Shown one piece after another: positions 57,070-64,000 of a stretch of 64,000 nt of DNA. The notes below the pieces were generated by a model, which was given only the letters and a program-made list of their open reading frames with translations, was not told where the DNA came from and did no database searches. This stretch comes from Sphingobium jiangsuense. GTDB taxonomy: Bacteria; Pseudomonadota; Alphaproteobacteria; Sphingomonadales; Sphingomonadaceae. The stretch spans positions 186,001 to 250,000 of the forward strand of contig NZ_JACIDT010000001.1 of the NCBI RefSeq assembly GCF_014196495.1, given 5' to 3'. Every line of letters begins with the position of its first letter. Position 1 is the stretch's first letter. A program made the translations under genes and the position numbers.

Positions 57070-58109
57070 CAGCCGTCCCGAAATATCCGTTCATTGTCGA
57101 TCCGTTGCCGCAGCCGCCTCCGCGCCAGGACCGGAGCCTTGTCTATCGAAAGCATCGCCGGGCCCATATCCATGATATCGCACTCCGGGCCGATCCTTCG
57201 TTGCTGCGCATCGATCATCGGCTTGTCTTCGTGAACGAAGGCCTTTTCCAATGCCGCCCGGAAACCCGATGCGATCTGCTCGGACGTGTCCGACTTGCTC
57301 ATTCCGCTGACATAGAAATAATGGGTGGAGCCGGATGTCTCCGGGGTAAAGAGGTGAAGCGTTCGCGACCCGCGCGGGGGAGCGCCGGGCGGCGACTGCG
57401 GACAGATGGTCACCGTGAGTTCCATCAGCGACGGCGCCCGCCATTCCACCCTCAATTCCCGATCCACCCTCGCTCCCTCAGCCCGATAGGTCCGCGCAAG
57501 CGGCTCGGACAGAAGCTCGTCCACCATATGACGGGTCGTCACGATGCTGTCCGGCGTGGTCTCGACCTCGACCTTCGCCTTGCTCACCGCCTCTGTTCCC
57601 AGAATCGGATGGAGATATTCGATATGGCTCAGATCCAGAATATTATCGGCCATCAGCTGATAGTTTGCGAGGCCGTGCAGGTAGCCAAGACCGATATGAT
57701 GACTGCCATTTTCGAGCCATTCATAGCTGGGTGCGGGCGTGGTTTCCGCAAGCGCGGGATCGCCCATCCATATCCAGACGAGCGGCCCCCTCAATGCCAG
57801 CGGATAGGATTTGACGGCAAGGGAACCCGTAACAGGGCCATGCGGGTTATGGACGCAGTTGCCCGCCCCGTCGAACGCCAGCCCATGATAGGCGCAAACG
57901 ACGATTCCCTTGTCGCACGAGTCCATGCTCAAGGGCGCGAAGCGATGGGGGCAGCGGTCCGCCAGTGCATGCCAGCGGCCCGTTTCCGTCTTCAGCAGCA
58001 CGACCGGCTCTTCCAACAGGGTGCGCGCCAGCAAATCCTTGTTTTCAAGCTCATCCAGATGAGCAGCAACATACCAGCAATTGCGGAGATAGCGGGGTGC
58101 CTGTGCCAT
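57069..58109 (-). CDS. Rieske [2Fe-2S] aromatic ring/O-demethylase-type oxygenase
   Basis: The 346-residue oxygenase has the N-terminal Rieske motif CPHR (Cys53, His55) and CAYH (Cys72, His75), then the mononuclear iron site of the VanA/dicamba-demethylase type: Asp159 and His162, His167 in ADNILDLSHIEYLH, with Asp295 in HEDK. It resembles vanillate and dicamba O-demethylase oxygenases in architecture and motif spacing. No reductase or ferredoxin gene is adjacent, so its electron donors must be elsewhere. The substrate cannot be told. It is divergent from a LysR gene. Confidence 0.9.
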   Translation of the reverse strand: MAQAPRYLRNCWYVAAHLDELENKDLLARTLLEEPVVLLKTETGRWHALADRCPHRFAPLSMDSCDKGIVVCAYHGLAFDGAGNCVHNPHGPVTGSLAVKSYPLALRGPLVWIWMGDPALAETTPAPSYEWLENGSHHIGLGYLHGLANYQLMADNILDLSHIEYLHPILGTEAVSKAKVEVETTPDSIVTTRHMVDELLSEPLARTYRAEGARVDRELRVEWRAPSLMELTVTICPQSPPGAPPRGSRTLHLFTPETSGSTHYFYVSGMSKSDTSEQIASGFRAALEKAFVHEDKPMIDAQQRRIGPECDIMDMGPAMLSIDKAPVLARRRLRQRIDNERIFRDG

Positions 58110-58210
58110 GATATCCGTCCCACGCGCGATCGCGCCTGTGTTTTCTCATCCAACAGGCCGTCGTTTGACAGCATGGCCTTATCGCGCATAGTGCAGTTTT
58201 GATCTAATAT

Positions 58211-58227
58211 TATTCCATATTGGAATA
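58211..58227. promoter_or_regulatory. Palindromic operator candidate for the LysR regulator
   Basis: A perfect 7-3-7 palindrome (TATTCCA, TAT, TGGAATA) contains the T-N11-A pattern of LysR sites. It lies seven bases upstream of the lysR start in the 124-base divergent gap and could regulate both directions. Confidence 0.65.
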
Positions 58228-58233
58228 TCCTCG

Positions 58234-59181
58234 ATGTCGAGCTTTGAACTGAAACATCTGAAGGCCTTGCTGGCGGTTGCCGAGCAGGGATCCTTCAACC
58301 GCGCGGCGGCCGCCCTGCAAACCGGTCAGCCGGCCATTTCGAAAAGCATTGCGCTTCTGGAGCGCGCCGCGCGCGTACCCTTGTTCGAGCGAGGGCCACG
58401 GGGTGCCGTTCTGACGCCGGCGGGGGAAATCCTGACGCGCACCGCCGCCGCAATGGTTCATCTGATAGAGGATGCCGCCGAGGATATTGAGGCATTGGCC
58501 CAGGGCGGCGCGGGCCGCCTGATCGTCGGCGCCACGCCCAGCACGACAATGGGGCTGGTTCCGCTGGCTTGCTCCCGGCTCGGCTCTCGCATCAGAAATG
58601 CGGAGCTGATTATTCGGGAGGGGCTGGACACGGATTTGCTGCCGACACTGGAGCGGGGGGAGATCGACTTGCTGGTCGGTCCCGTTGCCGACCTTCAGGC
58701 CCTGCCGCAGCATCTTGTCGAAGCGACGTTATTCGAAGAGGGCCTGTCCATCGGCGTCAGGCCCGGCCATCCCCTGGCGAAACGGGAGTCGGTAACGCTT
58801 GGCGAACTGGTCGAAGCGGCCTGGATCATGCCTGCGGCGGGAAGCAAGTTTCATCAGCTGGTCGAAGCCATGTTCCTTGCGTCGGCGCTTCCCTGGCCCA
58901 CGAATATCATCACCACGAACAGCCTGGCCGCTCAGGAAATCATCGCCCTTGACAGCGACCGGCTTCTTCTCACCACCGGCATACAATATGTCGCGCGTTC
59001 ATCCGCTCTCGCCGTCATTCCCATTCAGGGAAGCCCGCGCCGCCGCATCGGATGGCGGCGGTTGAAAAAGCTGCGCCCTTCCCCCCTGCTCGACGCATTC
59101 ATCGAAGAGTTGGGCGCCGTCATTGCCTGCACCGCTTCACAATCCGTAACGGCAGGTCCGACCAGCGGGATGGCCGATTGA
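58234..59181 (+). CDS. LysR-family transcriptional regulator divergent from the oxygenase
   Basis: The 315-residue regulator has the N-terminal HTH (LKHLKALLAVAEQGSFNRAAAAL, then SGQPAISKSIALLERAARVPLFERG-type sequence) and a LysR substrate-binding domain. Its start codon is seven bases from a perfect palindrome, so it probably autoregulates and controls the oxygenase gene in answer to an aromatic compound; both points are inferences from position. The C-terminus ends in AGPTSGMAD. Confidence 0.93.
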   Translation: MSSFELKHLKALLAVAEQGSFNRAAAALQTGQPAISKSIALLERAARVPLFERGPRGAVLTPAGEILTRTAAAMVHLIEDAAEDIEALAQGGAGRLIVGATPSTTMGLVPLACSRLGSRIRNAELIIREGLDTDLLPTLERGEIDLLVGPVADLQALPQHLVEATLFEEGLSIGVRPGHPLAKRESVTLGELVEAAWIMPAAGSKFHQLVEAMFLASALPWPTNIITTNSLAAQEIIALDSDRLLLTTGIQYVARSSALAVIPIQGSPRRRIGWRRLKKLRPSPLLDAFIEELGAVIACTASQSVTAGPTSGMAD

Positions 59182-59194
59182 ACGACGCCCCAGA

Positions 59195-60433
59195 TCACCC
59201 CAGCGCCGCCTGCTTCTCCTCCACCATCCGGTCCAGTTCCGCGCGGCTCAGTTTCTGCGCCTGCGTCTTGAGCTGCCCGCAGGCCGCCGCGATGTCGCGC
59301 CCGCGCGGGGTGCGCACCGGGGCGGAGATGCCCGCCTCGAAGATGATGTCGGAAAAGCGCCGGATCCGCTCCGGCGTCGAGCATTCATAGGGCGCGCCCG
59401 GCCACGGGTTGAACGGGATCAGGTTCACCTTGGCGGGCAGGCGATATTTGCGGATCAGCCGCACCAGCTCGCGCGCATCCTCGTCGCTGTCGTTCTTGTC
59501 CTTCAGCATCACATATTCGAAGGTGATGCGCCGCGCATTGTTCGCGCCGGGATAGGCGGCGCAGGCGGCCAGCAGATCCTCTATCCCATATTTCTTGTTG
59601 ATGGGGACGATCTCGTCGCGCACCTCCTTGGTGACGGCGTGTAGCGACACCGCGAGGTTGACGCCGATCTCCTCGCCCGCGCGCTCCATCATCGGGATGA
59701 CGCCGCTGGTCGAGAGGGTAATGCGCCGCTTCGACAGCGACAGCCCGTCGCCGTCCATCACCACCTTCAGCGCATCGCGCACATTGTCGAAATTATAGAG
59801 CGGCTCGCCCATGCCCATCATGACGATATTGGTGAGCATGCGGCCATCGGTCGAATATTGCGGCGCGTCGTCCGCCTCGTCCTCATCGGCGGAGGCCGCC
59901 ATATTGCCCTTGGGCCATTCGCCCAGCGCATCGCGCGCCAGCATCACCTGCCCGACGATCTCGCCCGGCGTCAGGTTGCGGACGAGGCGCATCGTGCCGG
60001 TATGGCAGAAACGGCAGTTGAGCGTGCACCCGACCTGCGAGGAGACGCACAGCGTCCCCCGGTCCGCATCGGGGATGAACACCATCTCATAATCCTGCCC
60101 GTCGTCGGAGCGGAGCAGCCATTTGCGCGTGCCGTCGGAGCTGACCTGCGCCTCCACCACCTGCGGGCGGCCGACGACGAAGCGCTCCGCCATCCAGCCG
60201 CGCATCGGCTTGGCGAGGTCGGTCATCTTCTCGAAATCCGTCTCGCCGCGATGGTAGAGCCAGTGGAACAGCTGCTTGGCGCGCAGCTTCGCCTGCTTCG
60301 GCTCCAGCCCCTTTTCCTCCAGCTCGGCGCGGATCTGGTCGCGCGACAGGCCCATCAGGTCTGCGCGGCCATCCTCGCGCGGGGTGATCGCGCGCGGCAC
60401 GGGCACGGGGTCGATATGTCCGGGGATTTGCAT
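59195..60433 (-). CDS. rlmN: 23S rRNA (adenine2503-C2)-methyltransferase RlmN
   Basis: This 412-residue radical-SAM enzyme methylates A2503 in 23S rRNA and A37 in some tRNAs. The cluster cysteines are in CTLNCRFC (Cys136, 140, 143), and the catalytic cysteine near the C-terminus lies in [20 protein letters not shown] and STSGVIP are family motifs. An acidic insertion (about residues 179-197, [10 protein letters not shown]) not found in E. coli RlmN follows the radical-SAM strand. The ATG at 60433 is chosen over a TTG seven codons upstream. Confidence 0.95.
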   Translation of the reverse strand: MQIPGHIDPVPVPRAITPREDGRADLMGLSRDQIRAELEEKGLEPKQAKLRAKQLFHWLYHRGETDFEKMTDLAKPMRGWMAERFVVGRPQVVEAQVSSDGTRKWLLRSDDGQDYEMVFIPDADRGTLCVSSQVGCTLNCRFCHTGTMRLVRNLTPGEIVGQVMLARDALGEWPKGNMAASADEDEADDAPQYSTDGRMLTNIVMMGMGEPLYNFDNVRDALKVVMDGDGLSLSKRRITLSTSGVIPMMERAGEEIGVNLAVSLHAVTKEVRDEIVPINKKYGIEDLLAACAAYPGANNARRITFEYVMLKDKNDSDEDARELVRLIRKYRLPAKVNLIPFNPWPGAPYECSTPERIRRFSDIIFEAGISAPVRTPRGRDIAAACGQLKTQAQKLSRAELDRMVEEKQAALG

Positions 60434-60511
60434 GTGCGCGGCATATAGTATCAAAAGGGAAAAATCGCCAGTCCTTTCGGCGGTTTTCCTTGTCAGCCGG
60501 AGCTTGATCGC

Positions 60512-60934
60512 ATGGACCGTTTCTTCACCCGCATCGCCACCGGAGTCTCCGCCGCGGTGGGCCAGCCCTGGGCGTTCGTGATCGCGCTCGTCAGCATCCT
60601 GCTCTGGGCGGTGTCAGGGCCGCTGTTCGGCTTTTCCGACACCTGGCAGCTGATCGTCAACACGTCGACCACGATCATTACCTTCCTGATGGTGTTCGTG
60701 ATCCAGAACAGCCAGAACCGCGATGCCGCCGCGATACAGGCGAAGCTGGACGAGCTGATCCGCGCGGTGGACAGCGCGCGCAACCGCTTCATCGGCATCG
60801 AGCATATGACCGAGCAGGAGCTGGAGGAAATCCGCCTCGCGCTGGAAAAGGAAGTGGACGAAGCGGTCGAGGAGGCGGAAGCCACCGACAATCTCGGCCA
60901 TCATTCGGTCGCGCGGCTGATCGAGCGGTTCTGA
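60512..60934 (+). CDS. Low-affinity iron permease family protein
   Basis: This 140-residue protein has two membrane helices ([21 protein letters not shown] and [19 protein letters not shown]) and a charged helical tail ([19 protein letters not shown], then [23 protein letters not shown]). This is the pattern of the Iron_permease family (PF04120), named after a yeast transporter; the bacterial proteins' transport role is not proven. It is divergent from rlmN, with a convergent IalB-like gene after it. Confidence 0.85.
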   Translation: MDRFFTRIATGVSAAVGQPWAFVIALVSILLWAVSGPLFGFSDTWQLIVNTSTTIITFLMVFVIQNSQNRDAAAIQAKLDELIRAVDSARNRFIGIEHMTEQELEEIRLALEKEVDEAVEEAEATDNLGHHSVARLIERF

Positions 60935-60947
60935 CCGCCCGCCGGCC

Positions 60948-61436
60948 CTAGCGCGCGGGGCAGGCGAGCGCGGCGGCATCGATCGCCGTCGCCGCGCCCT
61001 TCAGCACATAGAGGTCGTAGAAAGGGCGGCCGTTGCCGCCGGTGCCCTCGATGCTCATCGTCTCGGCCGACCGCATGGCGGAGACGATCGCCGCGTCCAT
61101 CCGCGCATCCTGCGCCCAGGCCCGGCCCGGCCCGGCGACCAGCGCGAACCGCCGTTCCCCGATCGAGAGATAGACGCGGCTTTTGTCCGCCTGCGGGCGG
61201 CTCAACCGCACGAAGAGCTGGCTGCGCGCGCCCCGTTCCGGCCAGGTGCCGACCGAGGCATAGGCCCGCGCCTGCCCGCCCGCCGTGCCGCGTTCCGGCT
61301 CCGCGATCGCATAGCAGCGCCCGGCCCGCGCATCGCGAAACGCCGCCCAGCCGTCGAACACGCCGAGCGAATCGGCCGCCCGCGCCGACCCCACCGGCGC
61401 CATCGTCGCGATCAACAGCATCAGCCAATATCTCAT
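60948..61436 (-). CDS. Invasion-associated locus B (IalB)-like exported protein
   Basis: The 162-residue protein has a signal peptide (WLMLLIATMAPVGSARAA) and an IalB-type domain: GWAAFRDARAGRCYAIAEPE, RSQLFVRLSRPQADKSRVYLS and ETMSIEGTGGNGRPFYDLYVLKG. The family is named after a Bartonella invasion factor but is common in free-living Alphaproteobacteria, where no invasion role is implied. It stops shortly before the convergent permease gene. Confidence 0.82.
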   Translation of the reverse strand: MRYWLMLLIATMAPVGSARAADSLGVFDGWAAFRDARAGRCYAIAEPERGTAGGQARAYASVGTWPERGARSQLFVRLSRPQADKSRVYLSIGERRFALVAGPGRAWAQDARMDAAIVSAMRSAETMSIEGTGGNGRPFYDLYVLKGAATAIDAAALACPAR

Positions 61437-61657
61437 CCCCGTCAGGCAAAGCGCAGACGCTCTTCTTTTGCAAGCATGCGTAAGAGAAAATTAACGATGG
61501 CGGCTGTTAAAAGACCGCCCCCTTGCGGTGAGGGGATTTGTCGGTAATGAAGGTGCTCCGCCCGCGCTCGTCGGGGGCGGGAATCGCTATCCGACCGCGC
61601 TGGCCCCATCCGGGGTTGCAGTTTTTGAAGTTTTTAAGAGTGGGAACGGAACGGGGA

Positions 61658-62770
61658 ATGAAGGCTACCATCGAACGTGCGACGCTGCTCAAGAGTCTGG
61701 GCCATGTCCAGTCGGTGGTCGAAAGGCGCAACACCATCCCGATCCTGTCCAACGTGCTGATCGAGGCGGCGGCCGACGGCACCATCCGCCTGATGGCGAC
61801 GGACCTCGACCTTCAGGTCGTGGAGCAGGTGCAGGCGCAGGTCGAAACCCCCGGATCGACGACGATTTCCGCGCACACGCTGTTCGACATCGCGCGCAAG
61901 CTGCCCGAAGGCAGCCAGGTGCTGCTGCACGCGGCCGAGGGCAAGATGCTGATCCAGGCCGGGCGCGCGCGCTTCAACCTCTCGACGCTGCCGCGCGACG
62001 ATTTCCCGATCATCGCCGAAGGCGAGCTGCCGACCCGGTTCGAGCTGCCCGCCGAAACGCTGAAGCAGATCATCGACAAGACCCGCTTCGCCATCTCGAC
62101 CGAAGAGACGCGCTATTATCTCAACGGCATCTTCTTCCATGTGTCGGACGACCCGCAGCCTGTGCTGAAGGCGGCGGCGACGGACGGCCACCGCCTCGCC
62201 CGCGTCACCGTGGCGCGCCCCGACGGCGCGGAGGGCATGCCCGACATCATCGTGCCGCGCAAATGCATCGCGGAACTGCGCAAGCTGCTCGACGAGGTGG
62301 AAGGCAGCGTGGACATCGCCCTTTCCGCCAGCAAGATCCGCTTCGGCATCGGCAATGCGATCCTGACCAGCAAGCTGATCGACGGCACCTTCCCGGATTA
62401 CAGCCGCGTCATCCCGACCGGCAACGACAAGCTGCTGAAGATCGACCCGCGCAGCTTCGAGGAAGGCGTGGACCGCGTCGCGACCATCGCCACCGAAAAG
62501 ACCCGCGCGGTCAAGATGGCGCTGGACCGCGACAAGATCACCCTGTCCGTCACCAGCCCGGAAAACGGCACCGCGGCCGAGGAAGTGCCCGGCGACTATG
62601 ACGGCGAAGGCTTCGAAATCGGCTTCAACGCGCGCTATCTGCTCGACATCCTCCAGCAGATCGAGGGCGATACGGTGGATCTGCACCTCGCCGACCAGGC
62701 CGCCCCGACGCTGATCCGCGAAAGCGATACCTCCCCCGCGCTCTACGTGCTGATGCCGATGCGCGTCTGA
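61658..62770 (+). CDS. dnaN: DNA polymerase III sliding clamp (beta subunit)
   Basis: This 370-residue clamp has three repeats of the beta-clamp fold, starting MKATIERATLLKSLGHVQSVV and ending ALYVLMPMRV, with the hydrophobic peptide-binding pocket at the C-terminus. The ATG at 61658 has a GGGGA stretch before it; the frame open upstream covers the intergenic region. No dnaA or recF adjoins it, consistent with dnaN being separate from dnaA in sphingomonads. A weak hairpin (AAAGCGG/CCGCTTT) follows at about 62797-62828. Confidence 0.97.
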   Translation: MKATIERATLLKSLGHVQSVVERRNTIPILSNVLIEAAADGTIRLMATDLDLQVVEQVQAQVETPGSTTISAHTLFDIARKLPEGSQVLLHAAEGKMLIQAGRARFNLSTLPRDDFPIIAEGELPTRFELPAETLKQIIDKTRFAISTEETRYYLNGIFFHVSDDPQPVLKAAATDGHRLARVTVARPDGAEGMPDIIVPRKCIAELRKLLDEVEGSVDIALSASKIRFGIGNAILTSKLIDGTFPDYSRVIPTGNDKLLKIDPRSFEEGVDRVATIATEKTRAVKMALDRDKITLSVTSPENGTAAEEVPGDYDGEGFEIGFNARYLLDILQQIEGDTVDLHLADQAAPTLIRESDTSPALYVLMPMRV

Positions 62771-62854
62771 CAGGTTCGGGATCGAAGAAAAACGGGAAAG
62801 CGGGTGGTCCGGTGGGATCGTCCGCTTTTCTTATGCCTGCAAGGAGGTGCACGC

Positions 62855-63292
62855 ATGTCCAAAGGCGCGCGTCCGGTCTGGATACTGGCGGCGATGATGT
62901 TGGCCGGCTTTCCGGCGGCGAACGCCCTCTATTGGCCCGAACTCAAAAAGGCGGGTGTCCTGCCCGTGAATGCGGACAGCATCGGCCTGCCTATCTTCAG
63001 CAGCGTCATTCTGGCATTTCTGCTCTCGCCTCTTGTGCTGGGCGTTACCTGGCTTTGCCTGCGACGGTCCAACCCCGCCGCCCGGCCGAAGATATGGCGG
63101 AACGACCTTCCCTTTGCCAGCGCCCTTTCGCTGTTGATATTCGGCGGCGCGGCCGCGTTTCTGGCGGCGGGCGAGCTTATGGGCAACTATTTCGGCCAGC
63201 CATGGTATGAATATCTCTGGCCCGCCCACAGCTTGCTCTGCATTGCCTGGCTGCTGGCCCTGCATACAGCGGTGATGAAGAGAATGAGCTGA
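62855..63292 (+). CDS. Four-helix membrane protein of unknown function
   Basis: The 145-residue protein has four hydrophobic segments (VWILAAMMLAGFPAANALYW, FSSVILAFLLSPLVLGVTWLC, ALSLLIFGGAAAFLAAGEL and LWPAHSLLCIAWLLALHTAV). An excellent AAGGAGGT ribosome site precedes the ATG. The family is unrecognised. It ends 108 bases before the ArsR-type regulator gene. Confidence 0.8.
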   Translation: MSKGARPVWILAAMMLAGFPAANALYWPELKKAGVLPVNADSIGLPIFSSVILAFLLSPLVLGVTWLCLRRSNPAARPKIWRNDLPFASALSLLIFGGAAAFLAAGELMGNYFGQPWYEYLWPAHSLLCIAWLLALHTAVMKRMS

Positions 63293-63353
63293 GGGCGGCC
63301 GCGGACTCTCTCCACCGTTCTCGCCGCCGGCAAACCCGTTTTCCGACAGTCAT

Positions 63354-63369
63354 TAAACCGATCGGTTGA
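63354..63369. promoter_or_regulatory. Operator candidate 1 for the ArsR regulator
   Basis: The palindrome TAAACCGATCGGTTGA (AACC-GATC-GGTT core) lies 31 bases upstream of the arsR-type start codon. Its outer ten bases match the second site below apart from the central four. Confidence 0.7.
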
Positions 63370-63392
63370 CTTTTCCTCCATCAAGAGGATAG

Positions 63393-63408
63393 TAAACCAT
63401 ATGGTTGA
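63393..63408. promoter_or_regulatory. Operator candidate 2 overlapping the ArsR start codon
   Basis: The palindrome TAAACCATATGGTTGA (AACC-ATAT-GGTT core) covers the ATG of the arsR-type gene at 63401. It is 39 bases from site 1, measured start to start, and shares all bases except in the four-base centre. Binding here would block both transcription and, if in RNA, the start. Confidence 0.7.
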
Positions 63409-63724
63409 TAATCGACTCGACGCCACCTTTACCGCGCTCGCGGATCCGACGCGGCGCGGGATGCTGGCGGCGCTGGCGGAAGGCGAGAAGGCGGTCAGCG
63501 AGCTTGCCGCCCCCTATCGGATGAGTCTGGCCGGTGCCGCCAAGCATGTGGGGGTATTGGCGCGCGCGGGCCTGATCGAACGGCGGAAGGTGGGACGGCG
63601 CCAGCTCTGCCGCATCAGGGCCGACCGGCTGAAGGATGCCAGCGAATGGCTGGCCCAGTGGGAACGGTTCTGGACCACCCGCCTCGACGCTCTGGAATCG
63701 GCGCTGAAGGAGGATCGAACATGA
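63401..63724 (+). CDS. ArsR-family transcriptional regulator
   Basis: The 107-residue regulator has the winged helix-turn-helix of the ArsR/SmtB type: DATFTALADPTRRGMLAALAEGE, then SLAGAAKHVGVLARAGLIERRKVGRRQLC. No metal-binding CxC motif is seen, so it may respond to an organic ligand or be paired with its neighbour. The stop overlaps the ATG of an AHSA1-type gene (ATGA), an arrangement known for ArsR-SRPBCC pairs. Two matching palindromes precede it, so autoregulation is likely. Confidence 0.93.
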   Translation: MVDNRLDATFTALADPTRRGMLAALAEGEKAVSELAAPYRMSLAGAAKHVGVLARAGLIERRKVGRRQLCRIRADRLKDASEWLAQWERFWTTRLDALESALKEDRT

Positions 63725-64000
63725 CGGACGCGGACAAGATTTCCACCGACACCCTGCGCTTCGAACGGCTGCTCGACGCGCCTGTCGAGAAGACATGGCG
63801 CTATCTCATCGATCCCGAATTGCGGGCGCGCTGGTTCATGGGCGGGCCGACCGATCCCAAGGTTGGCGGCGGGATCGGGCTGACCATGGACCATGACCGG
63901 CTTTCCGATGGCGAGGTGGCGACGCCCGAACGCTACCGCCCCTATATCGGCCACAGCTGGGAGGAACGCATCACCCGCATCGAGCCGCCCCATCTCCTGT
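63721..64000 (+). CDS. AHSA1/SRPBCC domain protein (partial, runs off the window)
   Basis: At least 93 residues are present and the gene continues past the end. It starts MTDADKISTDTLRFERLLDA and has the AHSA1 pattern PVEKTWRYLIDPELRARWFMGGP. These proteins form a hydrophobic cavity and may act on or sense a lipophilic compound. It is translated in overlap with the ArsR gene, so the two are one functional pair. The remaining half and the stop are not in view. Confidence 0.9.
   Translation, partial: MTDADKISTDTLRFERLLDAPVEKTWRYLIDPELRARWFMGGPTDPKVGGGIGLTMDHDRLSDGEVATPERYRPYIGHSWEERITRIEPPHLL

Noticed and set aside
61500-61657. Possible replication origin near dnaN
   Set aside because: No dnaA gene and no cluster of DnaA boxes was recognised, and dnaN is separate from the origin in many Alphaproteobacteria.

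Overview
The window is high-GC DNA from an alphaproteobacterium, most likely of the order Sphingomonadales. The protein content supports this: a C4-pathway 5-aminolevulinate synthase (HemA), a split Fo operon encoding both b and b' subunits, a single RelA/SpoT-type enzyme, an IalB-like protein, a LytTR-type sensor/regulator pair and a low-affinity iron permease homologue. Intergenic gaps carry several dispersed palindromic repeats of the kind common in sphingomonads. The genus cannot be fixed from the sequence alone. Genes are packed on both strands and most of them are chromosomal housekeeping genes. I see no prophage, transposase, CRISPR array or plasmid function.

Layout. 1-2.4 kb: xthA, a GTP cyclohydrolase II and an L,D-transpeptidase-like protein, with overlapping start and stop codons. 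2.6-8.1 kb (minus): mutS then glnD. 8.2-10.5 kb: malic enzyme with a phosphotransacetylase-like domain. 10.8-12.9 kb (minus): RelA/SpoT homologue. 13.1-15.0 kb: LytS-like histidine kinase and LytTR regulator. 15.3-23.1 kb (minus): metZ, apaG and a LysR gene, a hemerythrin-like protein, leuB, recO, a methyltransferase and uvrC. 23.2 kb: an exported protein. 23.9-26.6 kb (minus): the Fo operon atpI-B-E-F'-F. 26.7-30.6 kb (minus): ydbH-ynbE-ydbL, an envelope lipid-transport module. 30.8-38 kb: radC, an EF-hand protein, purB, a chemoreceptor, a TonB-C-like protein and lapA-pyrF. 38-40.6 kb (minus): a membrane PAS-GGDEF-EAL-PilZ protein. 41-44.6 kb: an outer-membrane-like protein and a cluster of two BioF2/FemAB-like acetyltransferases around a cupin_8 (JmjC-like) protein. 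44.8-50.1 kb: ung, ald, two proteins of 58 residues, htpX, tRNA-Cys and an isoprenylcysteine-methyltransferase-like membrane protein. 50.5-57 kb: argG, a TetR regulator, a four-EF-hand protein, cfa, murI and hemA. 57.1-59.2 kb: a Rieske oxygenase divergent from a LysR regulator, the most accessory-looking segment. 59.2-64 kb: rlmN, iron permease homologue, IalB-like protein, dnaN, a membrane protein, and an ArsR-AHSA1 pair that runs off the end.

Functional links that can be read from the order are: Fo assembly; inner-to-outer membrane lipid transport (YdbH/YnbE/YdbL); DNA repair genes scattered through the window (xthA, mutS, recO, uvrC, radC homologue, ung); two regulator-target pairs with visible palindromic operators (LysR/Rieske and ArsR/AHSA1); and the acetyltransferase-cupin-acetyltransferase cluster, whose job is unknown and which is the best candidate for an undescribed system. 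Many long open frames antisense to real genes are shadows caused by the GC-rich third codon position and were left out.
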